Assembly (NCBI RefSeq): GCF_001942625.1
Contig: NZ_MLCL01000086.1
Coordinates: forward strand, 186,001 to 250,000
From: Mycobacterium syngnathidarum
GTDB taxonomy: Bacteria > Actinomycetota > Actinomycetes > Mycobacteriales > Mycobacteriaceae
Direction: 5' to 3'
DNA length: 64,000 bases
Below are positions 24,656 through 36,628 of this stretch, in pieces. Under the pieces are notes generated by a model, which was not told where the DNA came from, ran no database searches, and saw only the letters and a program-made list of their open reading frames with translations. The stretch's first letter is position 1. Each line of letters begins with the position of its first letter. The translations under genes were made by a program, and so were the position numbers.

Positions 24656-26227
24656 ATGACCACCGAATCGACAGCCACCCCCGCGCAGCAGATCGCTGCC
24701 GGCTACGCAGTCGAAGGCCAGGCATTGGAATTGGGGACGGTCGTGGTCGACGGCGCCGTCGATCCGGCCGCACAGGTCCGGATCCCGCTGGCCACGGTCA
24801 ACCGGCACGGGTTGATCGCGGGCGCCACCGGCACCGGTAAGACCAAGACGTTGCAGGTGATCGCCGAGCAGTTGTCGGCCGCCGGTGTGCCGGTGGTGAT
24901 GGCCGATGTCAAGGGTGATCTGTCGGGCCTCTCGGCGCCGGGCGCCACCGGCGAGAAGATCGATCAGCGGGCCAAGGACACCGGTGACACCTGGACACCA
25001 ACCGGCTTCCCGGTGGAGTTCCTGTCGCTGGGCACCGAGGGGATCGGGGTTCCGGTGCGGGCCACGATCACCAGCTTTGGGCCGATCCTGCTGTCAAAGG
25101 TGTTGGGACTCAACACTACTCAGGAGTCCACCCTCGGGTTGATCTTCCACTGGGCCGATCAGAAGGGCCTGCCCCTGCTGGACATCAAGGACCTGCGTTC
25201 GGTGATCCAGTTCCTCACCAGCGATGAGGGCAAACCCGAACTCAAGGCGCTGGGCGCGGTGTCGACCACGACGGCGGGCGTCATCCTGCGGGCCCTGGTC
25301 AACCTGGAGGCCGAGGGCGCCGATTCCTTCTTCGGCGAGCCCGAGCTCGAACCCAAGGATCTGCTGCGCACCGACTCGCAGGGTCGAGGCATCATCAGCC
25401 TGCTCGAGCTGGGCGCCCAGGCTGCGCGGCCGGTGATGTTCTCCACCTTCCTGATGTGGGTGCTGGCCGATCTGTTCACCACGCTGCCCGAGGTCGGAGA
25501 CATCGACAAACCCAAGTTGGTCTTCATCTTCGACGAGGCCCACCTGTTGTTCGCCGACGCGTCCAAGGCTTTCCTGGAGCAGGTCGAGCAGACCGTCAAG
25601 CTGATCCGCTCCAAGGGGGTCGGCGTGTTCTTCTGCACGCAGCTGCCCACCGATGTGCCCAACGAGGTGCTCTCGCAGTTGGGTGCACGCGTGCAGCATG
25701 CGTTGCGCGCCTTCACCCCCGATGATCAGAAGGCCCTGTCGAAGACGGTGCGCACCTATCCCAAGACCGATGTCTACGACCTGGAGGAGGCGCTGACGTC
25801 GTTGGGGATCGGCGAGGCGGTCGTCACCGTGCTTTCCGAGAGGGGTGCGCCGACGCCGGTGGCCTGGACCAGGATGCGGGCACCGCGGTCGTTGATGGAC
25901 ACGATCGGTAACGACGCGATCACCGCGGCCGCCAAGGCCAGTCCGCTGCAGGCCACTTACGGCCAGACGGTCGACCGGGATTCTGCGTACGAGCGGCTGG
26001 CGGCCAAGATGGCGCCGCCGGTCACCGCCGAGGATCCGGGCGGTTTCGCCGGTGTCGAGGCCTCGGGTGAGATCGAGGCGATGCCCGCCCCCGCGCAGCC
26101 TGCCGAGCCGGGCATGCTCGAGCAGGTGCTCAAGAGTTCGGCGTTCAAGAGTGCCATGCGCTCGGCGGGCACCGTCATCGGCCGCGAGATCACCCGCAGC
26201 ATCTTCGGGACGGGCCGCCGCCGGTAG
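24656..26227 (+). CDS. HerA-like ATPase, DUF853 family
   Basis: A 523-residue P-loop ATPase of the HerA/FtsK superfamily (DUF853, helicase HerA-like C-terminal). The Walker A motif GATGTGKT begins at residue 56, Walker B is [13 protein letters not shown] (about residue 290), and the [21 protein letters not shown] segment provides the sensor and arginine region. A flexible Ala/Pro linker precedes a C-terminal helix and [13 protein letters not shown] 24656 has GGAGGA upstream. It corresponds to M. tuberculosis Rv2510c. The biological role is not established; DNA translocation is inferred from the family. Confidence 0.88.
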   Translation: MTTESTATPAQQIAAGYAVEGQALELGTVVVDGAVDPAAQVRIPLATVNRHGLIAGATGTGKTKTLQVIAEQLSAAGVPVVMADVKGDLSGLSAPGATGEKIDQRAKDTGDTWTPTGFPVEFLSLGTEGIGVPVRATITSFGPILLSKVLGLNTTQESTLGLIFHWADQKGLPLLDIKDLRSVIQFLTSDEGKPELKALGAVSTTTAGVILRALVNLEAEGADSFFGEPELEPKDLLRTDSQGRGIISLLELGAQAARPVMFSTFLMWVLADLFTTLPEVGDIDKPKLVFIFDEAHLLFADASKAFLEQVEQTVKLIRSKGVGVFFCTQLPTDVPNEVLSQLGARVQHALRAFTPDDQKALSKTVRTYPKTDVYDLEEALTSLGIGEAVVTVLSERGAPTPVAWTRMRAPRSLMDTIGNDAITAAAKASPLQATYGQTVDRDSAYERLAAKMAPPVTAEDPGGFAGVEASGEIEAMPAPAQPAEPGMLEQVLKSSAFKSAMRSAGTVIGREITRSIFGTGRRR

Positions 26228-26238
26228 TACCTCGACGC

Positions 26239-26293
26239 GAGTGGCCACTTATTGCACGGGCTTGACGCTGAAGCGTGCGATAAGTGGCCACTC
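26239..26293. terminator. 20-bp-arm hairpin between convergent genes
   Basis: GAGTGGCCACTTATTGCACG (26239-26258) and its inverse copy (26274-26293) pair over 20 bases with one mismatch, around a 15-base loop. It lies 12 bases after the HerA-like gene and 18 bases beyond the stop of cmrA, so it can terminate both. The unusual length suggests an interspersed palindromic repeat. Confidence 0.7.
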
Positions 26294-26311
26294 GGCGGCA
26301 AAGCCGAAAAT

Positions 26312-27118
26312 CTAGCCGCCGCCGAGCTTCTTGTAGACGGCGCCGACGATCGGGGTGACGATCGCGCGCGGCGCGTAGCCGCTGGCCATCGACATGGCCT
26401 TGGACGTCACGCCCGGCACCACCCGCATCTTGTTGCGCTCCAGGCCGTCCAGTGACAGCTTGGCGGTGTATTCGGTTGAGATCCAGAGGAAGTCGGGGAT
26501 CAGCCGCTCGACCAGAGACTGGTCGGACTCGTCGGGCAAGTCGGTGCGCACCGGGCCCGGCGCCAGCACCGTGACGTGTACGCCCGCACCCTTGAGCTCG
26601 CCGCGCAGCGACTCGCTGAACGTGTTGGCGAACGCCTTGGAGGCCGCGTAGGTGGCGTTGTTCGGGATCGGTGAGTTGCCCGCCGCCGATCCGGAGATGA
26701 GGATGCCGCCGGAGCCGCGATTGACCATTCCGGGCAGCACGGCCAGCACCAGGTCGTGCACGCCGAGGACGTTCAACTGCACCTGCGCCTTCTCGCCGTC
26801 CGGGTCGAGGTCGATGACCGGGCCGAACGTCGCGGTGCCCGCATTGGCGCACAGGATCGAGATCTCGCGCCGGGCCAGTTCTTCGCACAGCGCGTCTCTG
26901 GCCACCGGGTCGGCGAGGTCGACGGCGCGCACCTCGACGGTCACGCCGTAGCGCTCGGTCAGGCGCTGCGCCAGCGACGTCAACACATCCTCGCGGCGCG
27001 CGGTGATGATCAGGTTGTGGCCGCGGGCGGCGAGTTCGGTGGCCAACGCTTCGCCGATGTTCTGCGAGGCGCCGGTGACGACGGCACGGGCATCCGGACT
27101 GGGTGCGGGGACTGGCAT
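26312..27118 (-). CDS. cmrA: Mycolate (3-oxo-mycolate) reductase, SDR family
   Basis: A 268-residue short-chain dehydrogenase. By homology to M. tuberculosis Rv2509, M. smegmatis MSMEG_4722 and C. glutamicum CmrA it reduces the 3-oxo intermediate in the last step of mycolic acid synthesis. The sequence shows AVVTGASQNIGEAL (nucleotide-binding), CANAGTATFG, ISGSAAGNSP (catalytic Ser region), and YAASKAFANTFSESL (Tyr and Lys). The C-terminal extension GYAPRAIVTPIVGAVYKKLGG is a possible membrane-associating segment. ATG 27118 gives MPVPAPSPDARAVVTG and the same length as Rv2509. It diverges from an MFS gene 43 bases away. Confidence 0.9.
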   Translation of the reverse strand: MPVPAPSPDARAVVTGASQNIGEALATELAARGHNLIITARREDVLTSLAQRLTERYGVTVEVRAVDLADPVARDALCEELARREISILCANAGTATFGPVIDLDPDGEKAQVQLNVLGVHDLVLAVLPGMVNRGSGGILISGSAAGNSPIPNNATYAASKAFANTFSESLRGELKGAGVHVTVLAPGPVRTDLPDESDQSLVERLIPDFLWISTEYTAKLSLDGLERNKMRVVPGVTSKAMSMASGYAPRAIVTPIVGAVYKKLGGG

Positions 27119-27161
27119 GCGGCCAATCCTAAGAGGAGCGCCAGGCCATAAGGTGGCGGGC

Positions 27162-28469
27162 ATGACGAACCCAGGGCGAGCGAGGGTGCTCGCGTGGGCA
27201 TTGTGGGACTGCGGCGCGACGGGCCTCAACGCCATCGTCGTCACCTTCGTATTCTCGGTGTACCTGACCGGCAGCGTCGGTGCGGATCTGCCCGGCGACA
27301 CCACTCCGGCCAGCTGGCTGGGCCGGGCCATGACGGTCGCCGGTCTGGTGGTGGCCCTGCTGGCCCCGGTCACCGGCATCTGGGTGGACGCGCCGCAGCG
27401 GCGGCGCCGCGTGCTGGCCGTGATGACCGGTGCGGCCGTCCTGTTCACCGCGGCGATGAGCCTGATCCGTGACGACCACCGCTATCTGATGCCCGGCTTG
27501 GTCCTGCTGGCGTGCACCGCAGCCTGCAACGAGCTGGCGACGGTGCCGTACAACGCCATGTTGCGGCAGTTGTCCACACCGAACACGTCCGGCCGGATCT
27601 CGGGGCTGGGCCTGGCGTTGGGTTACGGCGGCAGCGTCGGGTTGTTGGTGCTGGCCTACGTCGGTTTCATCGCCGGTGACGGGGATAGCCGTGGGGTGCT
27701 GGGCATCCCGGCCGCCGACGGGCAGAACGTCCGGGCGGTGATGCTGCTCACCGCGGTCTGGTTCGTGTTGTTCGCGCTGCCGATCTTCGTGATGGTGCCG
27801 CGCGTGACCGATGCGGCCCCAGTCGAGCGCATCGGCTTCTTCGGCGCCTATCGCAAGTTGTGGACCGAGATCCGGGGCGAGTGGCAACGGGACCACAACG
27901 TCGTCTACTACCTGGTGGCGAGCGCGGTGTTCCGCGACGGGTTGGCCGGGGTCTTCGCGTTCGGCGCGGTGCTGGGAGTCAACGTCTACGGCATCTCACA
28001 GGCCGACGTGCTGTTGTTCGGGATCACTGCGTGCGTGATCGCGGCGGTCGGGGCGGTCACCGGCGGTCTGCTCGACGACCGGGTGGGTTCCAAACCTGTC
28101 ATCGTCGGATCGCTGTTCTGTCTGATCGCGGTGGGGTTGGCCCTGCTGGTGTTGTCCGGGCCGGTCGCTTTCTGGGTGTGCGGCCTGCTGCTGTGCCTGT
28201 TCATCGGGCCGACGCTGTCGGCGGCGCGCAACTTGATGCTGCGGATCACCGCGGACGGCAAGGAGGGTGTCGCGTTCGGGCTCTACACGACTGTGGGACG
28301 AGCGGCCTCGTTCCTGGCCCCGTGGCTGTTCTTCACCTTCATCGACATCTTCGGCGCAGACCGGGCCGGGATGGGCGGGCTGGTCCTGGTGTTGGCCGTG
28401 GGGCTGGCGGGCATGCTCGCGGTGCGGGTGCCCGCGCGGCAGCCCAGCCCGGCCGTACCGACGCGCTGA
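27162..28469 (+). CDS. MFS permease (Rv2508c-like)
   Basis: A 435-residue integral membrane protein with about 12 hydrophobic segments, starting LAWALWDCGATGLNAIVVTF. It matches M. tuberculosis Rv2508c in position and type; the N-terminal W-A-L-W-D-x-G signature is seen in the UMF1/Atg22-like branch of the major facilitator superfamily. A long cytoplasmic loop with RKLWTEIRGEWQRDHN joins the two halves. ATG 27162 was chosen for the first helix and an AGGTGG sequence nearby upstream. The substrate is unknown. It is divergent from cmrA and convergent with the proline-rich protein gene. Confidence 0.88.
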   Translation: MTNPGRARVLAWALWDCGATGLNAIVVTFVFSVYLTGSVGADLPGDTTPASWLGRAMTVAGLVVALLAPVTGIWVDAPQRRRRVLAVMTGAAVLFTAAMSLIRDDHRYLMPGLVLLACTAACNELATVPYNAMLRQLSTPNTSGRISGLGLALGYGGSVGLLVLAYVGFIAGDGDSRGVLGIPAADGQNVRAVMLLTAVWFVLFALPIFVMVPRVTDAAPVERIGFFGAYRKLWTEIRGEWQRDHNVVYYLVASAVFRDGLAGVFAFGAVLGVNVYGISQADVLLFGITACVIAAVGAVTGGLLDDRVGSKPVIVGSLFCLIAVGLALLVLSGPVAFWVCGLLLCLFIGPTLSAARNLMLRITADGKEGVAFGLYTTVGRAASFLAPWLFFTFIDIFGADRAGMGGLVLVLAVGLAGMLAVRVPARQPSPAVPTR

Positions 28470-28478
28470 GCCGACAGC

Positions 28479-29258
28479 TCAGGGCGAACCCACGCAGATC
28501 GTGATGCCGGTGCCGGTGCGGTGCTGGGTTTGCACACCGTTGACGGTCACGGTGCAGGCGACATCTGGGCCGAAGTTCACGACGCTCACGCTGGCCGTTT
28601 CGTCGGCGGGTGCGGCGAGTTCGACCTGTTTGCTCCACGGCAGCGGCACGTTGAACTCGGTCTGCAGCATGTTGCCGGTGTCCAGGTAGGTGATGTTGAT
28701 GGCCCGGCCTTGACCGGTCACCTCATAGGTGACGGTCTCGGTCGGCCCGGGCGAGGTCTCCGTCGGCGGAACGGTGCTCGGCGGGGGCAGCGGCACCGGC
28801 CGGGGTATGCGCGATCTGGTGGTGGGTGCGGTCGGCGACGTGGTGAAGCCTGGCTGCGGGCTGACGGGTTGCGGTGCGACCACTGTTTCCTGGCTTGACC
28901 CGTTGGCGATCACCAGTGCGATGACCAGGCCCAGAACCACCAGGATCGCCACTGCGGCCAGGATCCACAGCCAGAGCCGGGGTTCGTGGTTGTCGGGCTC
29001 CGGCGGGGTCGGTTCACCCGGCGGCGGTGGGGATCCGGCCCCGTAATGGCCGCCGGTTGCGTTCGGGTCGTATCCGTAGGGAGGGTAGGGCGGCAGCTGT
29101 TGGGTGGGATTGGGCTGCGGTGCCGGAGCGGGCACGGCCGGGTACACGCTTTGGTACGGCGGTTGGTTCGAGTACGCCGGATCCGGATAGTCCACGGGGT
29201 AGCCGCTACCGAGAGATTGGGTCGGCTCGGACCCGTCGCGGCGTGGTGAATCGGTCAT
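28479..29258 (-). CDS. Proline-rich membrane protein with MmpS-like C-terminal domain
   Basis: A 259-residue protein corresponding to M. tuberculosis Rv2507. Residues 1-90 are Pro/Tyr-rich (PPYQSVYPAVPAPAPQPN). One membrane helix follows (LWLWILAAVAILVVLGLVIALVI), then a Thr/Pro-rich linker. The exported C-terminal domain reads VTYEVTGQGRAINITYLDTGN and on to CTVTVNG, the beta-rich pattern of MmpS accessory proteins, with two cysteines. So it should sit in the inner membrane with the C-terminus outside. Its role is unknown. No mmpL gene is adjacent. Confidence 0.85.
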   Translation of the reverse strand: MTDSPRRDGSEPTQSLGSGYPVDYPDPAYSNQPPYQSVYPAVPAPAPQPNPTQQLPPYPPYGYDPNATGGHYGAGSPPPPGEPTPPEPDNHEPRLWLWILAAVAILVVLGLVIALVIANGSSQETVVAPQPVSPQPGFTTSPTAPTTRSRIPRPVPLPPPSTVPPTETSPGPTETVTYEVTGQGRAINITYLDTGNMLQTEFNVPLPWSKQVELAAPADETASVSVVNFGPDVACTVTVNGVQTQHRTGTGITICVGSP

Positions 29259-29381
29259 GCCCACCTCATGGCTGCGAGGGTACCTGTGCGGATGCTCAGT
29301 CCGCTGCCGCCGAGGTCCCCGGGTATCGGCCGGTGATGAGAGATGCTGAAGGGAACTGCGGAAGTGACGGGAGGACGCGAG

Positions 29382-31241
29382 GTGGCCGTAGACCGGCATG
29401 TGCGGGTGAACTACGGCGCGTCGTTGTCACCGGACGCGACCGCGTTTGCCCATTTGGTCGACGACGGCGGCTATCCGCGCGCGGTGCAGAGGTTCCTGCG
29501 CGGATGGCGGGCCAGTTCCTCACGCGACGTCGAGCTGCCAGTGGTCGGGCCAGTGACGAAAGTCATTCATTCGGCCGACGGTCACTGGCTGGCCTGCCAG
29601 GTGGCCCCCGAAGGCGGGACACGCAGCCAGATCTGGGTGGTGACCACCGATCCCGACGACCGCGACGCCCGCCGCATCGACTATTGGCCGGCCGACGCCG
29701 AGGGCACCGCCGAGCTGATCGGTTGGGACGGCACCCAGGTCGCGGCGATCCTCACCGGTGAGGACGGGGTCGGTAGCTCGTGTCTGATCGATCCGGCCAC
29801 CGGGGACACCCTGGTGCTCGACCGGCGCTCGGGCGGTCGACTGGTCGATGCGTGGGCGGGCGCCTCGCTGGTGCGGGTGGGTCCGCGTGGCTACCAGGAG
29901 CTCATCATGTTGTGGGGGCTCACCGAAATCGCGCTGCTGCCATCGGATCCCGGTTCGGTCACCGACGCGGGCGTGATCCTCGACGATCACACGCCGCGCC
30001 GGCTGCGCAGCGGACTCGACGGTGAGACCGCGCTTTACTACCCGGCGAGCACCTACGGACCCAACAGCACCGAGGGTTTTGTGCGGGCCCTGATCCGCAG
30101 TGACAACGGCGCTGCCCATGCCAGGTTGCTGGAGGTCACCGTCACGGCCGAGGGCGTGACGTATCACGTCGTCGCCGAACGTGCCGGTTACGAACTCGAC
30201 GAGTTCGTGGTGAGTGACGATCTGTCGACGGTCGCGCTGTTGTGGAACATCGACGGCCGCAGTGAGCTGCAGATCCTGGAGTACGCCGACGAGACGCTGT
30301 CGGTGCCGGTCCCGCTGCCCGGCCCGGTTGCCGGCGAGCTGACCATCAGTGCGGGCGGGTCCATGGTGGCGATGACCGTGCAAGGGCCGTCATTGCCACG
30401 CACCGTCGAACTCGTCGATCCGCGGTCGCTGGAATGGGAGCGGATCGACCGGGAGCCCAGCCGCGGGCCGCTCACGTCGTTGCCCACCCTGGAGCGGATC
30501 ACCGCGCGCGACGGGCTCGAGCTCACCGGGTGGTTGTACCGGCCGCAGGACGAGGTGGTGGGCGCAGTGATGTTCTTGCATGGCGGCCCGGAGGGACAGG
30601 CGCGGCCCGAATACAACGAGATCTTCCCGGCGCTGCTGGATGTGGGTTTTGCGGTGTTGACGCCGAACGTGCGCGGCTCGGGCGGGTTCGGTCGGGCATT
30701 CGTACACGCCGATGACAAGGAGTTGCGCTTCGCCGCGATCGACGATGTCGCCGACTGTGCGCGGTACCTGGTGGACCGCGGCATCGCACCGGCCGACCGG
30801 CTGGCCTGCACCGGATGGTCGTACGGCGGCTATCTGACCCAGGCGGCCTTGGCATTTCACCCGGAACTGTTCGTGGCCGGCATCAGTATCTGCGGGATGA
30901 GCGACCTGAACAGCTTCTACCACACCACCGAGCCGTGGATAGCTGCGGCGTCCTACCCCGAGTACGGCCACCCGGTGGCGGATCATGATCTGCTGGAACG
31001 CCTTTCGCCCCTGTCGAGGGCGGACCAGGTGATCGCGCCACTGTTGCTGGTGCACGGCGGCAACGACACGAATGTGCCGCCCGGCGAGTCGCGTCAGATG
31101 TTTGACGCGCTCACAGCGCTGGGACGGACCGTCGAACTGCTCATCTTCGACGACGACGGGCATGAGATCGTCAAACGAGAGAACCGCGCGACGCTGGTCG
31201 ATGCCGCGACCCGCTGGTTGTCCAAGGCGTTCGGCGTCTAG
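29382..31241 (+). CDS. S9 family serine peptidase (prolyl oligopeptidase type)
   Basis: A 619-residue peptidase with an N-terminal beta-propeller (about residues 1-360) and a C-terminal alpha/beta-hydrolase domain. The nucleophile elbow is GWSYGG with Ser480, the oxyanion region is FLHGGPEGQ, the acid is in HGGNDTNVPP, and the His is in DDDGHEIVKRENR. No signal peptide is seen, so it is probably cytoplasmic. GTG 29382 was preferred because GGGAGGA lies 6 bases upstream; ATG 29343 would add 13 residues. It lies between homologues of Rv2507 and Rv2506, which I recall as direct neighbours in M. tuberculosis. Its 3' end overlaps bkaR by four bases. Confidence 0.88.
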   Translation: MAVDRHVRVNYGASLSPDATAFAHLVDDGGYPRAVQRFLRGWRASSSRDVELPVVGPVTKVIHSADGHWLACQVAPEGGTRSQIWVVTTDPDDRDARRIDYWPADAEGTAELIGWDGTQVAAILTGEDGVGSSCLIDPATGDTLVLDRRSGGRLVDAWAGASLVRVGPRGYQELIMLWGLTEIALLPSDPGSVTDAGVILDDHTPRRLRSGLDGETALYYPASTYGPNSTEGFVRALIRSDNGAAHARLLEVTVTAEGVTYHVVAERAGYELDEFVVSDDLSTVALLWNIDGRSELQILEYADETLSVPVPLPGPVAGELTISAGGSMVAMTVQGPSLPRTVELVDPRSLEWERIDREPSRGPLTSLPTLERITARDGLELTGWLYRPQDEVVGAVMFLHGGPEGQARPEYNEIFPALLDVGFAVLTPNVRGSGGFGRAFVHADDKELRFAAIDDVADCARYLVDRGIAPADRLACTGWSYGGYLTQAALAFHPELFVAGISICGMSDLNSFYHTTEPWIAAASYPEYGHPVADHDLLERLSPLSRADQVIAPLLLVHGGNDTNVPPGESRQMFDALTALGRTVELLIFDDDGHEIVKRENRATLVDAATRWLSKAFGV

Positions 31242-31831
31242 CCGGAGGTCAGTGCCGCCAGCGTCATCCGGCGCAGCACCGCACGTGAATGTGTCTTGGG
31301 TGCAGCGGGTCTCACGCTGTACGGGGTTGAGTTCAGCAGGCCGAACGCGGCATGCGCCATCACCCGGGCGTCCTCCTCGGCGAGGTCTGGATCGAGCCGG
31401 GTCAGAACCGTCACCCAGATTTCCACGTACTGCCGCTGGGCGCGGCGCACCTGTCGTCTGGCGGTGTCGGGCAGGTGGGCCAGGTCGCGGTCCTGGATGC
31501 GGATCAGGTCGGATTCGCCGAACACGAAGTCGAGGTGGAAGTCCACCAGGTCGTTCAACGTGTCGGCCGGGTGCTCGCCGGCGGCGATGACTTCCTGTGC
31601 CCCGGCGAGCAGGCGGGTACTGATCCCGACGAGCAGCTCGACCAGCAGCGCTTCCTTGTTGGGGAAGTGCCGGTAGATGGCGGGCCCGCTGATGCCGACG
31701 GCCGCGCCGATGTCTTCCAGCCGCACTGCGAGGTAACCCCGTTCGGCCACAAGCCGTTCGGCGGCGGCGATCAGCTGGCTGCGGCGGTCGGATTTGGCCT
31801 TGCTGCGACGGGTGACGGCGCTGTCGGGCAT
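31238..31831 (-). CDS. bkaR: TetR-family repressor BkaR
   Basis: A 197-residue TetR repressor. The helix-turn-helix is at residues 19-65 (RRSQLIAAAERLVAERGYLA, LEDIGAAVGISGPAIYRHFP), followed by an all-helical ligand domain. By position and sequence it is the counterpart of M. tuberculosis Rv2506 (BkaR), which represses the adjacent branched-chain keto acid operon. It diverges from accD1, and two palindromic 16-bp sites lie in the 71-base gap, so it should regulate both itself and the operon. The inducer is probably a branched-chain acyl-CoA intermediate; that is inference. Confidence 0.9.
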   Translation of the reverse strand: MPDSAVTRRSKAKSDRRSQLIAAAERLVAERGYLAVRLEDIGAAVGISGPAIYRHFPNKEALLVELLVGISTRLLAGAQEVIAAGEHPADTLNDLVDFHLDFVFGESDLIRIQDRDLAHLPDTARRQVRRAQRQYVEIWVTVLTRLDPDLAEEDARVMAHAAFGLLNSTPYSVRPAAPKTHSRAVLRRMTLAALTSG

Positions 31832-31857
31832 GGCGCCTCCGGAGGGTAGACAACTCA

Positions 31858-33455
<1,598 letters not shown>

Positions 33456-33456
<1 letters not shown>

Positions 33457-35468
33457 TGATGACTTCAAGCATGTTCGACACAGTCCTGGTTGCCAACCGC
33501 GGCGAAATCGCGGTGCGTGTCATCCGCACCTTGCGGACCATGGGCATCCGGTCGGTGGCGGTCTTCAGTGACGCCGATGCCGGGGCGCGGCACGTCCTGG
33601 AGGCTGATTCGGCCGTACACATCGGTCCTGCCGCGGCAAGACAGAGCTACCTGAGCATCGATGCGGTGGTTTCGGCCGCACGGAGTTCCGGTGCGCAGGC
33701 CGTACACCCCGGCTACGGATTCCTTTCCGAGAACGCCGAGTTCGCTGCCGCGCTGCAGGCGGCGGGCATCGTGTTCATCGGGCCGCCGGCCGCGGCGATC
33801 GCCACGATGGGCGACAAGATCGCCGCCAAGGCCGCGGTGTCGGCGTTCGGCGTCCCTGTCGTGCCCGGGATCTCGCGTCCGGGCCTGACCGATGACGAGT
33901 TGATCGCCGGGGCGCCCGAGGTCGGTTTCCCGGTTTTGGTCAAGCCGTCGGCTGGTGGCGGCGGCAAGGGCATGCGGGTGGTCGAGCGGGCCGCCGATCT
34001 GCCTGCCGCGTTGACCAGTGCCCGACGTGAAGCCGCCGCCGCATTCGGCGACGACACCCTGTTCCTGGAGCGATTCGTGTTGCGGCCCCGCCATATCGAG
34101 GTGCAGGTGCTCGCCGACACCCACGGCAACGTGATCCACCTCGGCGAGCGGGAGTGCAGCCTGCAGCGCCGCCACCAGAAGGTCATCGAGGAGGCGCCGT
34201 CACCCCTGTTGGACCCGGCCACCCGGGCGCGTATCGGTGCGGCTGCCTGCGATACGGCGCGTAGTGTCGATTACACGGGCGCGGGCACCGTGGAATTCAT
34301 CGTGTCCGCCGATGCACCCGACGAGTTCTTCTTCATGGAGATGAACACCCGGCTTCAGGTCGAACACCCGGTCACCGAGATGGTCACCGGCGTCGACCTG
34401 GTGCAGCAGCAGGTTCTGATCGCGGCCGGCGAGAAGCTCGCGATCGGCCAGGATGACATCGTCATGACCGGCCATGCCGTCGAGGCCCGCGTCTACGCCG
34501 AGGATCCCGCCAACGGCTTCCTGCCCACCGGCGGTCCGGTTCTCGGGCTGCGCGAGCCCGGCGGGCCCGGGGTGCGGGTGGACTCCGGGCTTCTCGCGGG
34601 CACGGTCGTCGGCAGCGACTACGACCCGATGCTGTCGAAGGTGATTGCTCACGGCGCCGACCGGACCGCGGCATTGCACAAGCTGGATCGCGCGCTGGCC
34701 GACACCGCGGTTCTGGGGTTGACCACCAACACCGAGTTCCTGCGTTTCCTGCTGGCCGATCCCGATGTGGCGGCGGGCCGATTGGACACGGGGCTGCTGG
34801 ACCGTCGCGCACCGGATTTCGCGCCGTCGCCGCTCGGCGACGGTGAGCTGATCGCGGCCGCGGCCTATCAGTGGATCAGCAACTGGGAGCAGGCCGGTGA
34901 CGATCTGTGGGCCAGGCCGACAGGCTGGCGGGTGGGGGAGCGCGCCCCGGCCGCATTCCGGTTGCGGGCCGGTGACCGCACCGACCACGTCTACCTCACC
35001 GGGACCCCAAACCAGGCCACGGCGACCGTCGAGAACGGCGAAACCCACACGGTGAGCGCCTCTTTCGCCGGCGGCCGATTCACCGTGACGCTCGACGGTA
35101 TGCGCACCGAGTATCTGGTCGCCGCCCAGCTGAGTGGGGGCGTCGGGCAGCTCTGGCTCTGCGGAGCCGGACGCAGCTACCTCGTCGAGGAGGTCCGCGA
35201 GGCGCCGGTGCGCCCAGACGACGAGCACAGCGGCGATGCCGAACTCCTCAGCCCGATGCCGGGATCGGTCGTCGCGGTGGGAGTCGAGAACGGTACCGAG
35301 GTGGCGGCAGGCACCACGGTGGTCACCGTCGAGGCGATGAAGATGGAGCACGCCCTGACCGCACCCACCGATGGTGTGGCCGAACTACTCGTCGCCGTCG
35401 GCGACCAGGTCAAGGTGGGTCAGCTGCTGGCCCGAATCACCGTTGCAACACAGGAGAGCGAGCAATGA
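33456..35468 (+). CDS. accA1: Methylcrotonyl-CoA carboxylase, biotin carboxylase/carrier subunit
   Basis: A 670-residue alpha subunit with biotin carboxylase and biotin carrier domains. The N-terminus reads [20 protein letters not shown]. The ATP-grasp loop is [12 protein letters not shown], active-site segments are [15 protein letters not shown] and [18 protein letters not shown], and the carrier domain carries EAMKMEH with the biotinylated Lys629. ATG 33456 overlaps the accD1 stop; ATG 33459 or 33471 are also possible, the last matching the start of M. tuberculosis AccA1. It partners with AccD1 and hands on to fadE19 with an ATGA overlap. Confidence 0.95.
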
Positions 35469-36628
35469 CGGACTTTCTGTCCACCGGCACCCTGCCGGAC
35501 CACTACGCGGAGCTGGCCAAGACCGTCCGCGACTTCGCCCAGAGCGTGGTCGCTCCGGTGGCCGCCAAACACGATGAGGAACACTCGTTCCCGTACGAGG
35601 TCGTCGCCGGCATGGCCGACATGGGGCTGTTCGGTCTGCCGTTCCCCGAGGAATACGGCGGGATGGGCGGCGACTACTTCGCGCTGTGCCTGGCCCTGGA
35701 GGAACTCGGCAAGGTCGACCAGAGCGTGGCCATCACGCTGGAGGCCGGGGTGTCACTGGGCGCGATGCCGGTCTACCGCTTCGGTGACGACGCCCAGAAG
35801 CAGGAGTGGTTGCCACTGCTGGCCAGCGGCAAGGCCCTGGGCGCTTTCGGTCTGACCGAAGCCGGCGGCGGCAGCGACGCCGGTGCCACCAAGACCACCG
35901 CCAAGATGGACGACGGCCACTGGGTAATCAATGGCTCCAAGCAGTTCATCACCAACTCCGGCACCGACATCACCAAGCTCGTCACGGTCACCGCGGTGAC
36001 CGGCGAGCGCGAAGGCGGCAAGAAAGAGATCTCGTCGATCCTGGTGCCGGTGCCCACCGAAGGGTTCACCGCAGAACCGGCCTACAACAAGGTCGGCTGG
36101 AACGCCTCGGACACCCACCCGCTCAGTTTCGACGATGTGCGGGTGCCGGCCGAGAACCTGCTCGGCGAGCGGGGCCGCGGCTACGCCAACTTCCTGCGCA
36201 TCCTCGACGAGGGCCGGATCGCCATCGCGGCGCTGTCGGTCGGCGTGGCCCAGGGGTGTGTGGACGAATGTGTGAAGTACGCCAAGGAACGTCAGGCCTT
36301 CGGCGCCGCCATCGGCACCTACCAGGCCATCGCGTTCAAGATCGCGCGCATGGAGGCGCGTGCGCACACGGCCCGCGCGGCCTACTACGACGCAGCCGCA
36401 CTGATGCTGTCGGGCAAGCCGTTCAAGAAGGCGGCCTCGGTGGCCAAGCTGGTCTCCAGCGAGGCCGCGATGGACAACGCCCGCGACGCCACCCAGATCT
36501 TCGGTGGCTACGGGTTCATGAACGAATACCCGGTTGCGCGTCATTACCGGGACAGCAAGATCCTCGAAATCGGTGAGGGGACAACCGAAGTGCAGCTGAT
36601 GCTGATCGCGCGGGAGGCGGGTCTGTGA
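35465..36628 (+). CDS. fadE19: Acyl-CoA dehydrogenase (isovaleryl-CoA type)
   Basis: A 387-residue FAD-dependent acyl-CoA dehydrogenase, counterpart of M. tuberculosis FadE19 (Rv2500c). Signatures are [19 protein letters not shown] (FAD and substrate binding), [14 protein letters not shown], and the C-terminal [22 protein letters not shown] with [19 protein letters not shown]. The context next to methylcrotonyl-CoA carboxylase suggests it oxidises isovaleryl-CoA to 3-methylcrotonyl-CoA. It overlaps accA1 by four bases (ATGA) and the maoC-like gene by four, consistent with translational coupling. Confidence 0.93.
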   Translation: MTDFLSTGTLPDHYAELAKTVRDFAQSVVAPVAAKHDEEHSFPYEVVAGMADMGLFGLPFPEEYGGMGGDYFALCLALEELGKVDQSVAITLEAGVSLGAMPVYRFGDDAQKQEWLPLLASGKALGAFGLTEAGGGSDAGATKTTAKMDDGHWVINGSKQFITNSGTDITKLVTVTAVTGEREGGKKEISSILVPVPTEGFTAEPAYNKVGWNASDTHPLSFDDVRVPAENLLGERGRGYANFLRILDEGRIAIAALSVGVAQGCVDECVKYAKERQAFGAAIGTYQAIAFKIARMEARAHTARAAYYDAAALMLSGKPFKKAASVAKLVSSEAAMDNARDATQIFGGYGFMNEYPVARHYRDSKILEIGEGTTEVQLMLIAREAGL

